The translations under genes were made by a program, and so were the position numbers. A stretch of DNA of 64,000 nucleotides from Kappaphycus alvarezii (Eukaryota; Rhodophyta; Florideophyceae; Gigartinales; Solieriaceae), in NCBI GenBank assembly GCA_002205965.3, contig NADL03000478.1, forward strand, positions 955,001-1,019,000, in the 5' to 3' direction. Position 1 is the stretch's first letter. Every line of letters begins with the position of its first letter. Below are positions 45,201 to 57,659 of this stretch, in pieces. The notes beneath the pieces were generated by a model. The model did no database searches. It saw only the letters and a program-made list of their open reading frames with translations, and was not told where the DNA came from.

Positions 45201-47900
45201 TATTAATAACTTTCTCTGTCTTCCGTGTACGTGCGGCTGCCCTTTTACATTCCAGAAGAAACCGTAACTTCATTATCATTTAAATGGTCGAATGTTATCT
45301 TGTGAAACTCTTTGAAAACCATAAAAAGTCCAGCTTTTTATTCTCCAATTTATCGCAATGGCCTCCAACAGTTATATCACCTCTGAAAAGCACAAAAAAT
45401 GCTTTCTCAATTTAAAGAGCGTACTGAGTACTGCAGACAGTTAAAAAAGTCTTTGGCAATCGATAAAAGTCTTCCTGGCTACGGAATTAGTAAATGGCGT
45501 TTGAAGCGATATGAATCATCTGTGGTGATCCAGAAATCGAGAAGAAGACCTTTAATTTCCCATTCAAATAATTAAAACAGAAGACTGATTTTATATGTTG
45601 TAAAATCGTGTGTCGAGGCAATTTTAAAGCGTAAGACGAGCTCAAAGCGATAAAACGAATAAAAAATAGCTTTTACATCTATCGCGAAAATAATTATCGA
45701 TTGGAGAACTACTACGCGTTCGGTACGCAAGAAACATCTTACTCCACAATTCTGATTGTGATTACGTCTACTGACGCGCAAAATATTCTAAAAGCTCAGC
45801 GTCCTGACCGCGGAAATCATTCGGATGAGTTCCGGGGCCAATCCTCGTTGTCATATAAGAAATATTCCTGCGAAGACCTATTAAAAGCTTCCGCTGCCTC
45901 GTCGATGTAGAAATATACGGATGGCAGAGATAAATGATAAACGAAAGCTGTTAAAAATGAAATAATCCTGTAAAAATTGCAAGGTCATCAATGGGCAATA
46001 TTTTTAAATTGAATCTTCCACTAAATAGCAAAAATTTCAGAGAGACGCATTAAGTTGTGATAGAGCATACTATAACAGCGTTTGAAGAATGTGTCTGTAA
46101 TGTCGGCTATAACCAATGTATATTTAAATATTCCGCGAGGAACGAAATTCTGCCTCTGTCATTCTCCTTCGAAAAGCTGTAATTTGAGAATCAAACACAA
46201 GATACAAGACCACTGCACAAAAAATTTCATAAATCGTTCAAAATAAGATCCTTATACTGAAATTACTCCAGCACTCAAATCTTACTTCTCTTCGTTTTTT
46301 TCGAAACTCCAAGAATCACCATGAGAAAATTTTCACGAGATATCAAATCTGCATCCTCTACAAGAGTTTTAGTTTTGCTGACTGAAACTTCCGAAAAATT
46401 CTTATATGCTTTAGAGATCTTATTTGCTGAAATTCACTCTGAATTAATTTAAGTTTCACCTATTCCAAAGGTGTACGAAGTAAGTACCTGGCGATTCGTT
46501 TTCTGATAGTCCTCTAACGCTGATTTTGGTGTTATAGTTGTAGAGGCTTGCTTACATTTATTCTGCCATATTATCCGACTGAGAAAAACTGTGGCTTTTT
46601 TTTCCCTTTTACAGGGAGCATTTTTCTTTTCAGAGTCCACTATTGTATCCGATTCAGGTTGCCGACTTTTATCCACCTTTCTTCATGGCAAAATGCATTG
46701 ACAGTCTACGTGACAACAGCGATGAGGCAAATGACAGTCTGTATTGGAGTCGTGAAGGCGCTAGGGGATGGACGTTATATACACAGAGCGGTAAAAGAGT
46801 GGTTACAAGAATAAGGAGGCTACTGAGATTGGACCTAAAAATTAGGTAACTCACAAAGGACGACAGAAAGAGTTATTCAATTCTGGGTTTGGCCTGTCAT
46901 AGTGTTATATTTTAACTTTTTCTCAGCTTCTTGCACATTACTATGAAAGAAGGGTTCATTTTTTCTTTTTCGATGCTATTTTTGACAAAGTTGTGACCGT
47001 TAAAGATACAGAAATCAAAACTAATTCTGTTACTTAATTTTTGCGGGACTGTCGCAATATTCATTGAAAAATGCTTCTTTTCTTTTTTCGCCAAAATTTA
47101 TTGCAACATTTCGCTTTTTAATAGATTCTGTTTTACCGTTAATTTCATACCAGGTGTGTATGATTATCCCTCGTATTCCTCCAGTTCTCTTTTCTTGTCT
47201 CTCTTACGCATAAATATGTAAACAACGGGAAGGCGTAAAGCTCATAGATTGCTTGTTGTCTATCTTGCATCTTGATATCCTCATATGAGGCATTTTTGAC
47301 CTCATGTGATGATAATGGTCACTGAAAACCTTAATGTAGAATACCAATAAGAAAATTTTGGGTCTAAAATTAATGAAAAAAAGTTGCTTAATACAGTTTC
47401 ATATTCAGTAAATTACTGCTCCATGGTTTTCCTGAACTCTACTTATTTCCGGCGATAGCAGGTAAGTTCAAGTACTAGTTCTCCACTATCGCTGAGATGG
47501 GTTTCCAGGCTACAAATGCCAGGCTGGTGATTCAGATATCTGTATTTTGATTCTGTTAGTATCACAAGTGTTAATGCTAGTTAGTATCACAAGTGTTCAT
47601 GCTAACTTGTGTTGATTCAATTTGTATTTAATATTGTACGGTCGTAACTTTACAACCATTCGTAATAACTCAACTACACTTCGTTGCATCACATAAAGTT
47701 CTTAAATACAAGAAAATAGTTACTGAAACGAAGAGACAAGTCGCCCGTTAAAAATATGCTAATTACCTCTAATAGATTATTGGGACTACGAACAGCACTA
47801 ATGTGCAAGTCAAAACTAATTTCATTCTTTTCGTCCTCTATCACAATTGAGAAGGATAATATTGGCATCAAACCGTTTGATGAAAAGAAAGACTAAAAGT
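42250..47900. other. Long AT-rich gene-poor stretch
   Basis: No frame exceeds about 95 codons and none carries a motif I recognise. A 25-bp tandem duplication is listed separately. Some of this is presumably further retroelement debris, for example SADQLM and AKITQSVLESRKQK near 44.7-45.0 kb, but I cannot assign it. Confidence 0.4.
47555..47604. repeat. 25-bp tandem duplication
   Basis: GTTAGTATCACAAGTGTT, then AATGCTA, is followed directly by a second copy differing at one base (TCATGCTA). There are two units only. Confidence 0.85.
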
Positions 47901-47927
47901 TATGGAACATCAGAATCGAAGTAGCTC

Positions 47928-48450
47928 ATGACGCCAAAAGGTATCGGAAACTTCCGGCAACAAATTCGAAACCTATTCTCAAGCGACGGCGGAAAAAGCA
48001 TGGTGGTCGAAAACGAGCAGAAGAAAGCCAGTTGTATAATCGTTGTCGCTCTTTCCAATGAAGAACTACTCGTTGTATATGCTCATGACATAATGAAACA
48101 AACTACTTTGCGACAGGTATACGTCAAAATATACTAGATCCCATATTTCAAAAATACGTGAACTCTTCGCGATTCGATATACAAATATTGATCAAAACAT
48201 TGAAAAAAATATTGATAAGATGGAAGGCATCGTAGAAAAAATAGAAAGCATAGATACGAAGCTACCTGAAGAAATTGATGTTACGTTACTAGTTTCATCC
48301 ATATCTATACCTCAGATGAACCCTGTATGCAACGCCATCAAGACAACCCCCTCTGACAATGCAACATGGGACACTTTTCATCCAGTCTTTTCGATTAAAT
48401 TCGATCATTTCTCAACCATCGTTCTGAGCCTACTGAATTTAACAAAGTAA
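47928..48450 (+). pseudogene. gag scrap of a copia-type element
   Basis: MEGIVEKIESIDTKLPEEID, VTLLVSSISIPQMNPVCNAI and ATWDTFHPVF (48220-48400) resemble the copia gag segment in which a KLPEE-like helix and a TWDxxxxxL region occur. The preceding frame (47928-48137) gives VYAHDIMKQTTLRQVYVKIY. No zinc knuckle or pol follows. Low-to-moderate confidence. Confidence 0.35.
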
Positions 48451-48963
48451 GATCGAAATGTGGAATATAAGAAAGCCCTAGTCACAATACCAGGAATTGC
48501 TATTTAAATCCTCCCAATCCAAAATTTCGTCGAAGACTCGTAAATAAGAGTATTAGTGATTCATAGAAAACAAACAAGAATTGATGACCTGACACGAAGG
48601 CTTCGGAAACGGAATAAAGAAATATAACCTTCACAACAAACACGACGGTAACAGAACTGTAGTCGCTGGAAAGTGAGCTATGTTTTCCGCCCTCTGTATT
48701 CATATTTCGTCGTGCTAGACTACGGTACAACGCATCTTACGCCAAACCTTTCTTGTCTAAGTGAATCCTAGTTTTGTTAAGTGCCAATACTTCTTGGGAA
48801 TGAATCTAGAATCGAAGCCAGGGGGTAAGGAACTCGGAATGTCGAATGGAAGTTTGACAAGACAAGAAAAACGGTTCAGTTGAGTAACATTCTTGCCTCT
48901 ACTAACCTAGCGATAAGTTCTCTTTTCATCTCTGCGTTAAAAATAAAAGCAATTGCTGTCAAT

Positions 48964-49142
48964 ACGTGGTACTTTTTCAGATTTGACAATAAAAATTATA
49001 AAAAATGGCGGTATGTTTACTGGTTTCATTTAAAAAAATTGCAGTGCTCCCCACTAATCAATTCACAGTGCACAGACATTGAAGACATCAGAAAGGTCCG
49101 ATGTGCGTAGTGTCCATCGCAGACCCTCCATAGCCCTATGCA
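48964..49142 (+). repeat. Dispersed repeat pair, copy 1
   Basis: About 180 bp match the reverse complement of 56108-56286. Shared words include CGTGGTACTTTTTCAG, AAAATGGCGGTAT, TTGCAGTGCTCCCCAC and CGCAGACCCTCCATAGCC. Both copies encode WYFFRxDNKNYK, LQCSP and CTDIEDI. The family is unknown. Confidence 0.65.
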
Positions 49143-49674
49143 GGGTTTTGTACGATGGTTTCAGCTACCCATCGTACACTATGTGAAGGCCCAAGGTATA
49201 AAGCATGCTTCTTATTTGAACGCATAATGACCATGTGTACAGTACTGTACTTCATTGTCATAAGTAACGTAAATGATACCATTGGTTTCAGTTGAAATTC
49301 ATAACACAAGTCGCCATGTTGCAATGTCATGAACTGACCATGGTACAAATTACAAGGTTATGCAAGAATTAAAGCAGAGATAATTCCAAGGAACATCTGT
49401 TCCAAACGAGATGTAAATATACTAGTTGGTTCATCTATCTCCGATGAATAATGGAATTAGAGTACAGTTGTAGAAATATAACGCAGCAGTCTTACATTTT
49501 TCCATCCAATAAGAAACTCATCACCCGCGTTACCACCGAGATCTGTGCAAAGTAAACTTCTATGCGCTTGTAGGAAAGGGAGGAAAACTTCCAAGTAACC
49601 GGAAACTACATCGTCACATTGAATTTCAGAGGATCATGCCCTTCCCGGCTGGGTTTCTCTGCGCCATCGGATGT

Positions 49675-51050
49675 TCAAGGAATTGAATGAGCCTTGTCCC
49701 TGGCAATCCGGGGGTCGTAAGACCACTTCTGCTTGACTTTCTCCTCTTTCAGGGAATAAGTAAACGAACGGTCATTCTCTTGATACAGCCTTTGAGACCG
49801 GTATAGTACAAGAATAATCCTGACTCGACGCTCTGTTTCCACGAAGTTACCACAGCTATCATGCCCTTGAAGTTGCGTAGCAGCACTGCTATCTTCAAAG
49901 TGTCCGACATCACTCACCCGGTCTATGGTACCTTCAGATGCTTTCGCCTTATCCTTGCCCATTTCATGTCCATAGCAGTCACTGTGACGTAAAATGGACT
50001 CCTGATCAGCATTTAAATCTTCGACATTGCTCTGCACATGATTAGGATCGATAATGGCACCAACGATTATAAAGGAAGGGTCCTTTTTTCGGGAACCGCT
50101 TGTTATGCATCAAAGAATGTTGAAAATGTCACCATCTGTTCCCCGTCCGCACTTGAGAACCATTTTGAGTCTATCGGAATGGGATACGATATGCATAGGA
50201 TCGCATAAACTGCTGAACGTAGCGAACTTGATAAAAAAATTGAAATTGAAGCAGACGGAAACTGTGTCCCAGAAAAAATTGGGTAGAAAAAGGCATCTTA
50301 TTCGCGAAGAACCGTATCCCGGATAGCGCGCGCCATACCTGAGAATTCTGCAAGATCTCATGCGATTCTGGCTTTCACCAATTCAACGAAATATCCCTTC
50401 TGAGGAAGGACGGTCTGCCGTTTCTCCTGTTTGAGATCCAGACTCAACGCCTTAACAGGTTTCTCATATCGCAGTGCAAGCGCACGCTGCGACTGCGATA
50501 GAAAAAATCTACCCCTCTCAACATCTGGTACTCCTCCCTTTCCATAGTTCCTCAACAGAGAAAGGCGGACTCTGACGATGTCGAGCTCAGCTTTCATTGA
50601 GTCTGCCTGACGTATCAGTGTCGAGTATGCCATTCACATTTTCTTCAGATCACTTTCCAAGTTGTTTCCTGAATGCAATTTCCCTTGTAGAGGAAAGTCG
50701 TTTCCGGCCTGGATTCCACATTACCAATCGGGGTCAAATGAACAAGGAGATATCTGAATCGGAGCGTCTCGGATAGTGCTATCTGCAAATCTCCAAGAAA
50801 GCTTTTCGTTACAATTAACATCATCACTTGCCTCTTTGTCAGTGAGTTGAAGAAGTTATCCTTCTAGAAAGTCAACTTTATCAACCTGCAAAACCCAGTC
50901 ATGGTTATCGGGGTAATGAATGACACCCCTTCCAATTGCTGACGATAATGAGTACTCTTCAACGAACAGAACATAAGCCATATACCACATCAATGGAGCC
51001 TTTGGAAGATTGTCCATTTGCCAAAACACCTCAATCAATTCTCCCCTTCT
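49675..51050 (-). pseudogene. Fragments of an unrecognised protein, Tudor-like start
   Basis: Reading down the minus strand: PRRGELIEVFWQMDNLPKAP, YMAYVLFVEEYSLSS, GRGVIHYPDNHDW and VDKVDFLEG (51060-50856), which resembles a Tudor/agenet-type fold pattern (VxW..D...Y...GxxHYxDxxxE). SYSTLIRQADSMKAELDIVR-type helical sequence (50633-50358) looks coiled-coil. An acidic/basic 120-codon frame follows (50037-49675). Stops and frame changes separate them, so this is either a multi-exon gene with introns I cannot place or a decaying pseudogene. No name can be given. Confidence 0.35.
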
Positions 51051-51391
51051 TGGTACAACTTCTTGCTACGCAGAACATCCCGATGGGGAAAAGATTAGAT
51101 GTTTTCCGCTAGACACCAAAAACTTGTCCCAAGACAAGCGGAGTGACTCTGCGAAACTGTTCAGACGAACATGATGTTGATTTGAAATTCAATAACGCCA
51201 GAGCCTTTGAATGTAACAGAAGTGATATAAATAAAGAGAAGTTAAACGAATTATCATCATAAACACGAAAATTATAGAATGGTAGATTATAGGGAATGTC
51301 TAAAAATTAATAGTTTTCATATCTCAGATTCTGTCTGTATTGTTTACAGCTAGTAATTTTGTCATCTAATCGACACAAGAACCACGATTAA

Positions 51392-52700
51392 TTGTACCGA
51401 GACTATTACAGTACATTTAAAACGGCAAGAGAGCTCCTACAACTATCAATGACAAAGTCCGGACTTGGACTCACATCCGCCTACAACTCAAGATATGCCG
51501 CGTACGCATCCTCAGTTATCGACACGCACCGATTAATTCAACGCTTACTCCACAGACTTACCCCCTTCTGCGCGCCCAAGCCCTCGGACCCTATTATTGC
51601 CTAGTTTTTCCTAGGAGTAGCGCAGACGAAGGCGAGGAAATTTTCACAGGTAACAAACTCATTGACTGAGCGACCCATCATGACGAAACCCATACATCAC
51701 CCCGTACACAACGATTTTTACTGCGTCTTGTCCACAAATCACAGTACACGGCCCTTCTGCTGTCACGCAGCAGTACAGCCTCCACGATACAACCCCCTGA
51801 TAAACCCCAGGGCGCCCACGAGAAACAAAAGTTGAGGGCTCATATCTTCCAAGGCTGCGAACCACTAGCTAACCTACTATTCTCAACACATCCCATTACT
51901 TCGCTAAGAACATTTTCTTGCAAGACTTACGCCCCGCTTCTGGCGAGCCGCCATGCAGCGACGTCTACGGCTCCCAATCTTCCCATCCTCCACACCGGAA
52001 TCACCTAAGTGGTTCCCGTTTTGCCATAAATACGCACCTCATAGCTCAGCGAACCATCTACGCGAGCAGAGACACACAGATCAGTCGAAGAAAAGAGAGC
52101 CCCACCAAGGACGGCATTTTATGGACCCATTGGGAGACCACGCAAGTGTCTGCAACAGAGGAAGCACAAGATTCACGAGACGCCATAACAGCCTGCTTCG
52201 AAGGATTGCACACATCCTATACGGCGGCACACAATCCGAATTCAAATCTTTTTCGAGACAACACGCCGTGGGTTGGCAGGTGACCTGACCGGAAACGCAA
52301 ACCTACGGCCGGACCTTTGTGCAGAACCGCGCACTGAGATGCAGGGGATACACCAAAAATTGGCCATCGATGTCACTTTCACCTGGACATACGCCCCAGC
52401 CAGTCTGCGAGAATTGACGTAAGACGCTAATGGAATCCTGGTCTCGCCCGAAAAGGCGAAAGATGAGAAATAAAGGGAGACCCTGTCATCCCATACTCCC
52501 CTATTGAATTCCAAGCATTTGCAGCCGCAACTGTAGGTGTCCTGATTCCCCAGGCACAGGCTCTAATCCGCATAAGAGCGCGGGAAAAAGCTTCAGCAAG
52601 CGAAGTGCCGGAATAACAATTCAAACACATTCTCTCAGTCCAAATTAGCTCAGAGGTACTCGAATAAACTGGCTTAGCAATCAACAATCGTAGACCAGGG
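51392..52700 (+). pseudogene. Post-RT region plus tail, plus strand
   Basis: MTKSGLGLTSAYNSRYAAYA (51449-51508) is the GGLGL...AYAAS segment. HFMDPLGDHASVC, then RRHNSLLRRIAHILYGG (about 52120-52210) is the zinc/RHN motif. In a neighbouring frame NANLRPDLCAEPRTEMQG and KLAIDVTFTWTYAP (about 52280-52410) give the RPD...IDVT candidate nuclease core. YNNS/ILSVQISSEVLE-like sequence follows to 52.7 kb. It has at least three frame changes. It is the only copy of this family on the plus strand. Confidence 0.55.
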
Positions 52701-53329
52701 ACCGAATTTCCGGGCGTACTGCCCTGGGAAGTCGGTGATTTAGGCCTTGGATGATTAGCTAAAAGACACAGTTATCTGTCAGTAAAAGGAAGTTTATCGC
52801 AATAGTTAATTGCCAGAGGGGAGTATTCGTGGATGTCAGAGCTTATCTGAGTGAGGAGGATTCGTTCTATTTGCCGTTTAGGGACTTCGCTCATACTATC
52901 CTTTTCTCTCTAGCTGGTCTCCTTACTCCTTACGAGGGCCTGAGCTAGGGGGCTTAGAAACCCTGCAGTTGTAGCCGCAAATGGGAAATAATGTCCTTGT
53001 TCTACGGTTATTAACTACCCGATGGGCTAGTGTGAGAACACTGATTTAGGTCAGAAGAAGAAGTTCAACATGTCTTCTTGGCATTTTGTCCATTGCAATT
53101 TTTTCTCTTGCTCCACTCCGCGTAAACTATTACACTTGGGGGCTCAACCACCTATGGTGGTCGCTGCAAAACCTATCCCAGGCTGAGTCTGTTTTAGCAG
53201 ACCGACTATTTATTAATAAATATTTCTGTAATTCTAAAATAAAGGTCCCCTGTTATCTGAGAGAATTCCCTTCTCTCTCTAGATGATCTACAGTTGTATG
53301 TACGGTAACCGAAAACTAGTACAGGAGAT

Positions 53330-53740
53330 AGTGGCCACAGCGGTCAATGTTAGCTCTTACATTGCAGAAATTATCGCTTTAAGTGATGCAATTGACAGCC
53401 TCCCAGAGTAGGTCGATGGTTATGTCGGGATATTCACAGATTCATTTGCATCTGTAGATGCACAAAAAGGGAATCGGACACCAACCGTCCGTCTCATGAC
53501 CAAAGTCTCGCTAAAATGATGTACATCCTGGAGATGCAGAGTTCACACATGTGACCTCACATATGTGAACTCTGCATCGCTTGCTCAGACATATGTTACT
53601 GGTTCCGAGTCATCATGGGATTACTGAGAACGAAAGAGTAAAATAGCTCGCCAAGCAAGGGGTTGAAATTCCGATGAAAGAGCAGGTGAAATTAAAGTGC
53701 GCCATGATTGATGTGAAAGCATCTTTGAAAGCTCCGCAAA
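53330..53740 (+). pseudogene. Retroelement RNase H remnant
   Basis: NVSSYIAEIIALSDAIDSLP (53350-53408), then VGIFTDSFASVDAQ (53435-53465), match the E and D positions of RNase H (AExxAL... and xxTDSxA). After a hairpin insert, LVPSHHGITENERV and LAKQG (53599-53670) match the WVPSHxGIxGNExADxLAK end. Stops interrupt it. This LINE-type RNase H differs from the copia ones elsewhere in the window. Confidence 0.7.
53533..53578. repeat. 22-bp perfect-but-one hairpin
   Basis: GATGCAGAGTTCACACATGT, GA, a 2-nt CC loop, then TCACATATGTGAACTCTGCA, TC. The two arms are reverse complements with one mismatch. It lies inside the RNase H remnant and splits it. Confidence 0.85.
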
Positions 53741-53882
53741 AATTGAAGAGGCTAGTACCACAAGAGTCTGAGGAGAATTTTAGCTTCCTTCTTCTTTATT
53801 ATTTTTTGCCACCACTTATTCCAAGGTGACATGAGAAGTACTTCTAAAGGTAATTCTCTCTCTATAAGAAGGCCAAAAACCT

Positions 53883-54310
53883 TTACGGCCATTTCCTGAC
53901 CATATTTATCCACAGTTTGCTCTCTCTCTCTGCCCGTGATGGTAGCTCGTTAAGAAGAGCGGCGTTCGTCAACGCACACCTGAAGAGGACATGATTTACA
54001 TCTTTCTTTGCTGCTGTACCACATGCAAAACGCGTCATTTTCCCCTCCACATACGAGCTGACAGGATGCAAGATGGGAACATGGATCGTAACGAACTAGG
54101 CTAGTGTTACTTATGCCTTTCATGCCTCCTTTTCGCCCGTCCGCTTCTCAGCTTTCACGCAAAATACGTTCCTGCTCTTCGACCTTTGCGTTATTTGCAC
54201 CTTCAAATCCTCCAGGTCAGCTGCAATTCTCAATAGCCGCTCCCGCGGGATCTGTAGCCCAGTTTTTCGCAATCGCATCCTCCAGTTAATTCTAGAGAAC
54301 TCCATAGTGA
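53883..54310 (-). pseudogene. Zinc-motif tail of a second LINE-like element
   Basis: The minus strand reads MTRFACGTAAKKDVNHVLFR, then CALTNAALLNELPSRAERE. The C...H-x4-C pattern (CGxxxxxKDVNHVLFRC) is typical of the C-terminus of LINE RTs (CxxCGxxxETxxHxLxxC). Upstream MEFSRINWRMRLRKTGLQIP (54305) has no clear counterpart. It converges with the plus-strand RNase H remnant, so they come from different insertions. Confidence 0.35.
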
Positions 54311-54319
54311 CTTGAGAAA

Positions 54320-56050
54320 CGTTAGCTTTGAAGAAGCCCGCAAGCTGAATCGCTTTTAGCGCAAATTCTATACAGGAAGCACACCAGATCTACATCTGGT
54401 AAGTATTCATCTAAATAGAGGCACGCTGCGATGCGAGTGTGCGCTGAATGTGAAAAAGGGCTGTGAGAAAGTGGGGTTAAGGTGCCTTCGCACCAATATA
54501 ACTCGTAGAGAACTCCCAAAAAGACAGAAAGGGAGGAGCCATGGCTATGCATACGACGCTCTGCCAGCTCATCGGAGAAGGGCGGATAAAGGTATTGGCC
54601 TTCTCGGGAAGATAGAACTATCTCAATTAGATAGGTCTTTGCTACGGCAGAAATTAGAGAGCAGCTTCTACGTTAAAGAAGAAAAAGATTCACCCACACC
54701 GCTTGTCCGATTGCACAGATAGTAGTGACTTGCTAACCACTGCGCTGGACAGTCCGTTAGACTCTTATAGACATCTGTGTCGGCAAAAACACTGTGCAAT
54801 GTTGATGCTCAACTTAACTATCCGTGGGCAGCTTGTTGCCTACGGATTGTTAAGTCTGGAACGCAAAAAAAACGTTCCTGATCTCTCCGACTTCACCACA
54901 ACAGCCGAACCGGCTTCCCAAAATCTTCTGCTCCCTCATCCTCATCCCCTTCGTTTTCAAGCACCCTACAGTTCCCAAGCACTTGCCCTCACAGGTTGTC
55001 CTTGTCCTCCCCCCCTCTCCAAATTCTCCCTTTTGCATTGTAGAGACCCAGCACTGAGCCCGTTCAATACAAGATGTCCCCCACTCACAACGCAACATTG
55101 ATATCCCCCATACAGGAGGGTAGTCAACCAACAACTCCTACTTCTACGTCCACGCCAACCTCTCCAATCTTCAGATACGCCTAAACCTCCCACACCCAAG
55201 CCTGGAGAAGGTGAGGTTACTGTGCAAGATGGTGCAGTACCTCTGTCCACGACAAACGGTACGAGACAGGCGCAACCTCAACCTGATATCACCTTTACCA
55301 CACAACCGTCCTCTTTGCAGAGTTGTGGGGCAGGATCCGGTTCCTACAACACCCCACCGCCTCTCAGCTCTCATCGTGTTTAAAAAATCCTCGGCAGACA
55401 CTCGATGGATCCGTCCTACTATACAAATGAAGATATGGTGGCTTTCAAGGACCGAAAATTTATGAGGTCCACTTGATGGGCAGCGAGCCCCGACTCGTGA
55501 TGGGTGGTGCCTTGCATCCTCTAAGTTGGCAAACTTTGACCACCATTTGAAGCGTGATCGGGCGCGACCGGACCTATGCCGGTTTGACAAATAGTCTCTC
55601 TTACTAGCTTGTACAATTAAGATAGTGCAGTAAGAGAGGTAGTTGTAGGATAGAGGTGTGATTTAATAAAGAAGTGCCAGCGCTGACCAAGACGGCTAAA
55701 ACTACGGAACGGATGTCTACGCAGTTGTCTTCCTCAAAAAAATTTTGCCTCCGAGGAAGACGCTGCTCGACAGAGGTGTTCGGTAAAAATACCTCGAGGT
55801 GCTGCAGCTTGATGATCTGGTCCGATCATGGCTTTGGATCAGAGAGTTCAAACTGTACAGGGACCTGTACATTGCTGTACATTTCAGTACAGTACTTGTC
55901 ATACAGTGTGGGTAGGTCGACAATAAAATGAATGACATCAGGCAGCCCATGACGCTGCAAGTACCGACCCCTCTAGTCGTGCGCTTCTTCCCCAGGACTC
56001 TGGCCAGCGATGAGCAGATCATAGCCAAGGTCAAAGAGTCCGAGGCTAAT
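54320..56050. other. Unassigned GC-richer region
   Basis: Several overlapping frames occur on both strands (for example 54703-55101 plus and 55171-55590 minus), none recognisable. A plus-strand reading near 55385-55560 gives YEVHLMGSEPRLVMGGALHP, suggestive of a lost coding sequence. CTGTACAG-type palindromes occur at 55855-55900. Confidence 0.3.
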
Positions 56051-56107
56051 ATTTTCAAATGTTAGGTTTTTGTATGCGGTATGAGTACATGCTCCTTTTC
56101 CTTGCCC

Positions 56108-56286
56108 TACATAGGGCTATGGAGGGTCTGCGATGGACATCCGTACAACATTCCCTTATGATGTCTTCAATGTCCGTGCACTTTGATTTGATTGGTGGGG
56201 AGCACTGCAATGTTTCTAAAATGAAACCAGTAAATATACCGCCATTTTTATAGTTTTTATTGTCCAATCTGAAAAAGTACCACGTA
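56108..56286 (-). repeat. Dispersed repeat pair, copy 2
   Basis: Inverted counterpart of 48964-49142, lying inside a 129-codon minus-strand frame (56444-56055) that reads TTWYFFRLDNKNYKNGG, LQCSPPIKSKCTDIEDI and DVHRRPSIALCR. The other copy has the same words with one frame change. Protein family not recognised. Confidence 0.6.
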
Positions 56287-56926
56287 GTGTAGGCCCCCAA
56301 TATCGGGTTCCAAGCGATGGCTTTTGTAGGTTCCCCTTTATTATAATTGTCACTTATCAAGATGTCGTGATAATCAACCCGACCATTTGTCGTGTTTACT
56401 CTTCTCGATTTACACTTCTTGTCGGAATGATTTAATACTTGCATTCACATCACTCTCATTGCTTTGCATTTGAATTTCATGTCGGATGATTCAATGCTCG
56501 GATTCATATTGTTAACTGGAATCACTCTCTTCCGTTGTTTGCATTTGTTTGCTCTTACTTTGATCCACGTAGTTCTCAAGAAATACCAGTGGTCGGTCAG
56601 CTGGGAGGGACCAGACCAGACAACTTTCAATTGAAACATAAAAACATACCGAATACTTCAAATGTGGTTATAACCGACCTTGTAGAGCGTGAAATTCGAG
56701 GTAAAGCGTAGATAGTGGAAACCGGCAGAGGCTCCGAGCCCCCCCGGCCAAAGCTGTTGCGCTGTCGTGCGACAGTGGACGGTCACGAATTTCGCGCACA
56801 GGCTAACTAGACGACATGTCAGACTTATTCGAAAAGGGACTGCCGGAAGGGGCTACTGATCAGCTTTAACAAGAGTTCGCAAAGTACTGTGTACAGATTT
56901 ACACCTAAGAAGACCGGAGCAGCGAT

Positions 56927-57630
56927 GTGCTCTCTGAATACTATGCTGATGACTTCGAAACATTCGCATTGGATGATTTTATTGGACTCCACACCAATAC
57001 TCAGAGAAAGCTCCGGGATCTTTTGAGGAAAAGAGGTGTCTTTGTTGAGAAAGGCAGAAAAATTCTCATGGCAGAAGCACTATATGATACAATGCCAGAG
57101 GACATGGAGATCCTGAAAAGGTCTGTGGCACGAAGGCAAAGGTTGCTATTCAATGTTATGGACATATAAACAGGTTCAGTAAGAACAATGGTAATGGAAC
57201 AAGAAAGGATAATGGAAATGATAACTCCGAATGACTAAATGGACAAAACGGGGACAAAGATGTTGGCGGTGACCTCTACACTACTACCTTGGATCATTCA
57301 CCCAAATATACACTTAGCTCATTGTCTAACTTGTTCAAAGCGTACAATGGGGGTATTGACAAATACAGTGGAAGTACTGAGGATAAATTCGACCACAAGT
57401 ATGCTATCTTCGAAGAACGTTGTGACCAGATATCGCTCTCTGAATATGACCGCCGACGTGGTTTCTCAATTATTCTTTGTGGTAGCGCCAGATGATTTTA
57501 TATTTACTCTCTTCGTAATAAGAAATTCACCTTAGGTGGCTTAGTCCATCGCACTAAGGAACGATTCCTGACACCTGAACGTGTCCGAACTTTACTCTGA
57601 GAATGGAATTACATAACATTAGCATCAGTT
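56927..57630 (+). pseudogene. gag scrap of another retroelement
   Basis: FIGLHTNTQRKLRDLLRKRG and VFVEKGRKILMAEALYD (56970-57095) resemble a retroelement gag N-terminus. Then, after stops, LSNLFKAYNGGIDKYSGSTE, DKFDHKYAIFEERCDQISLS, EYDRRRGFSIILCGSARxFY (57313-57510) form a copia-type gag core. No pol follows; element B starts close by in the opposite orientation. Confidence 0.5.
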
Positions 57631-57659
57631 ATGTCTCAGCATAGTGGAAAAACGACTAG

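Noticed and set aside
54703..55590. Overlapping long frames on both strands
   Set aside because: No motif on either strand and GC-rich composition; listed only as unassigned sequence.
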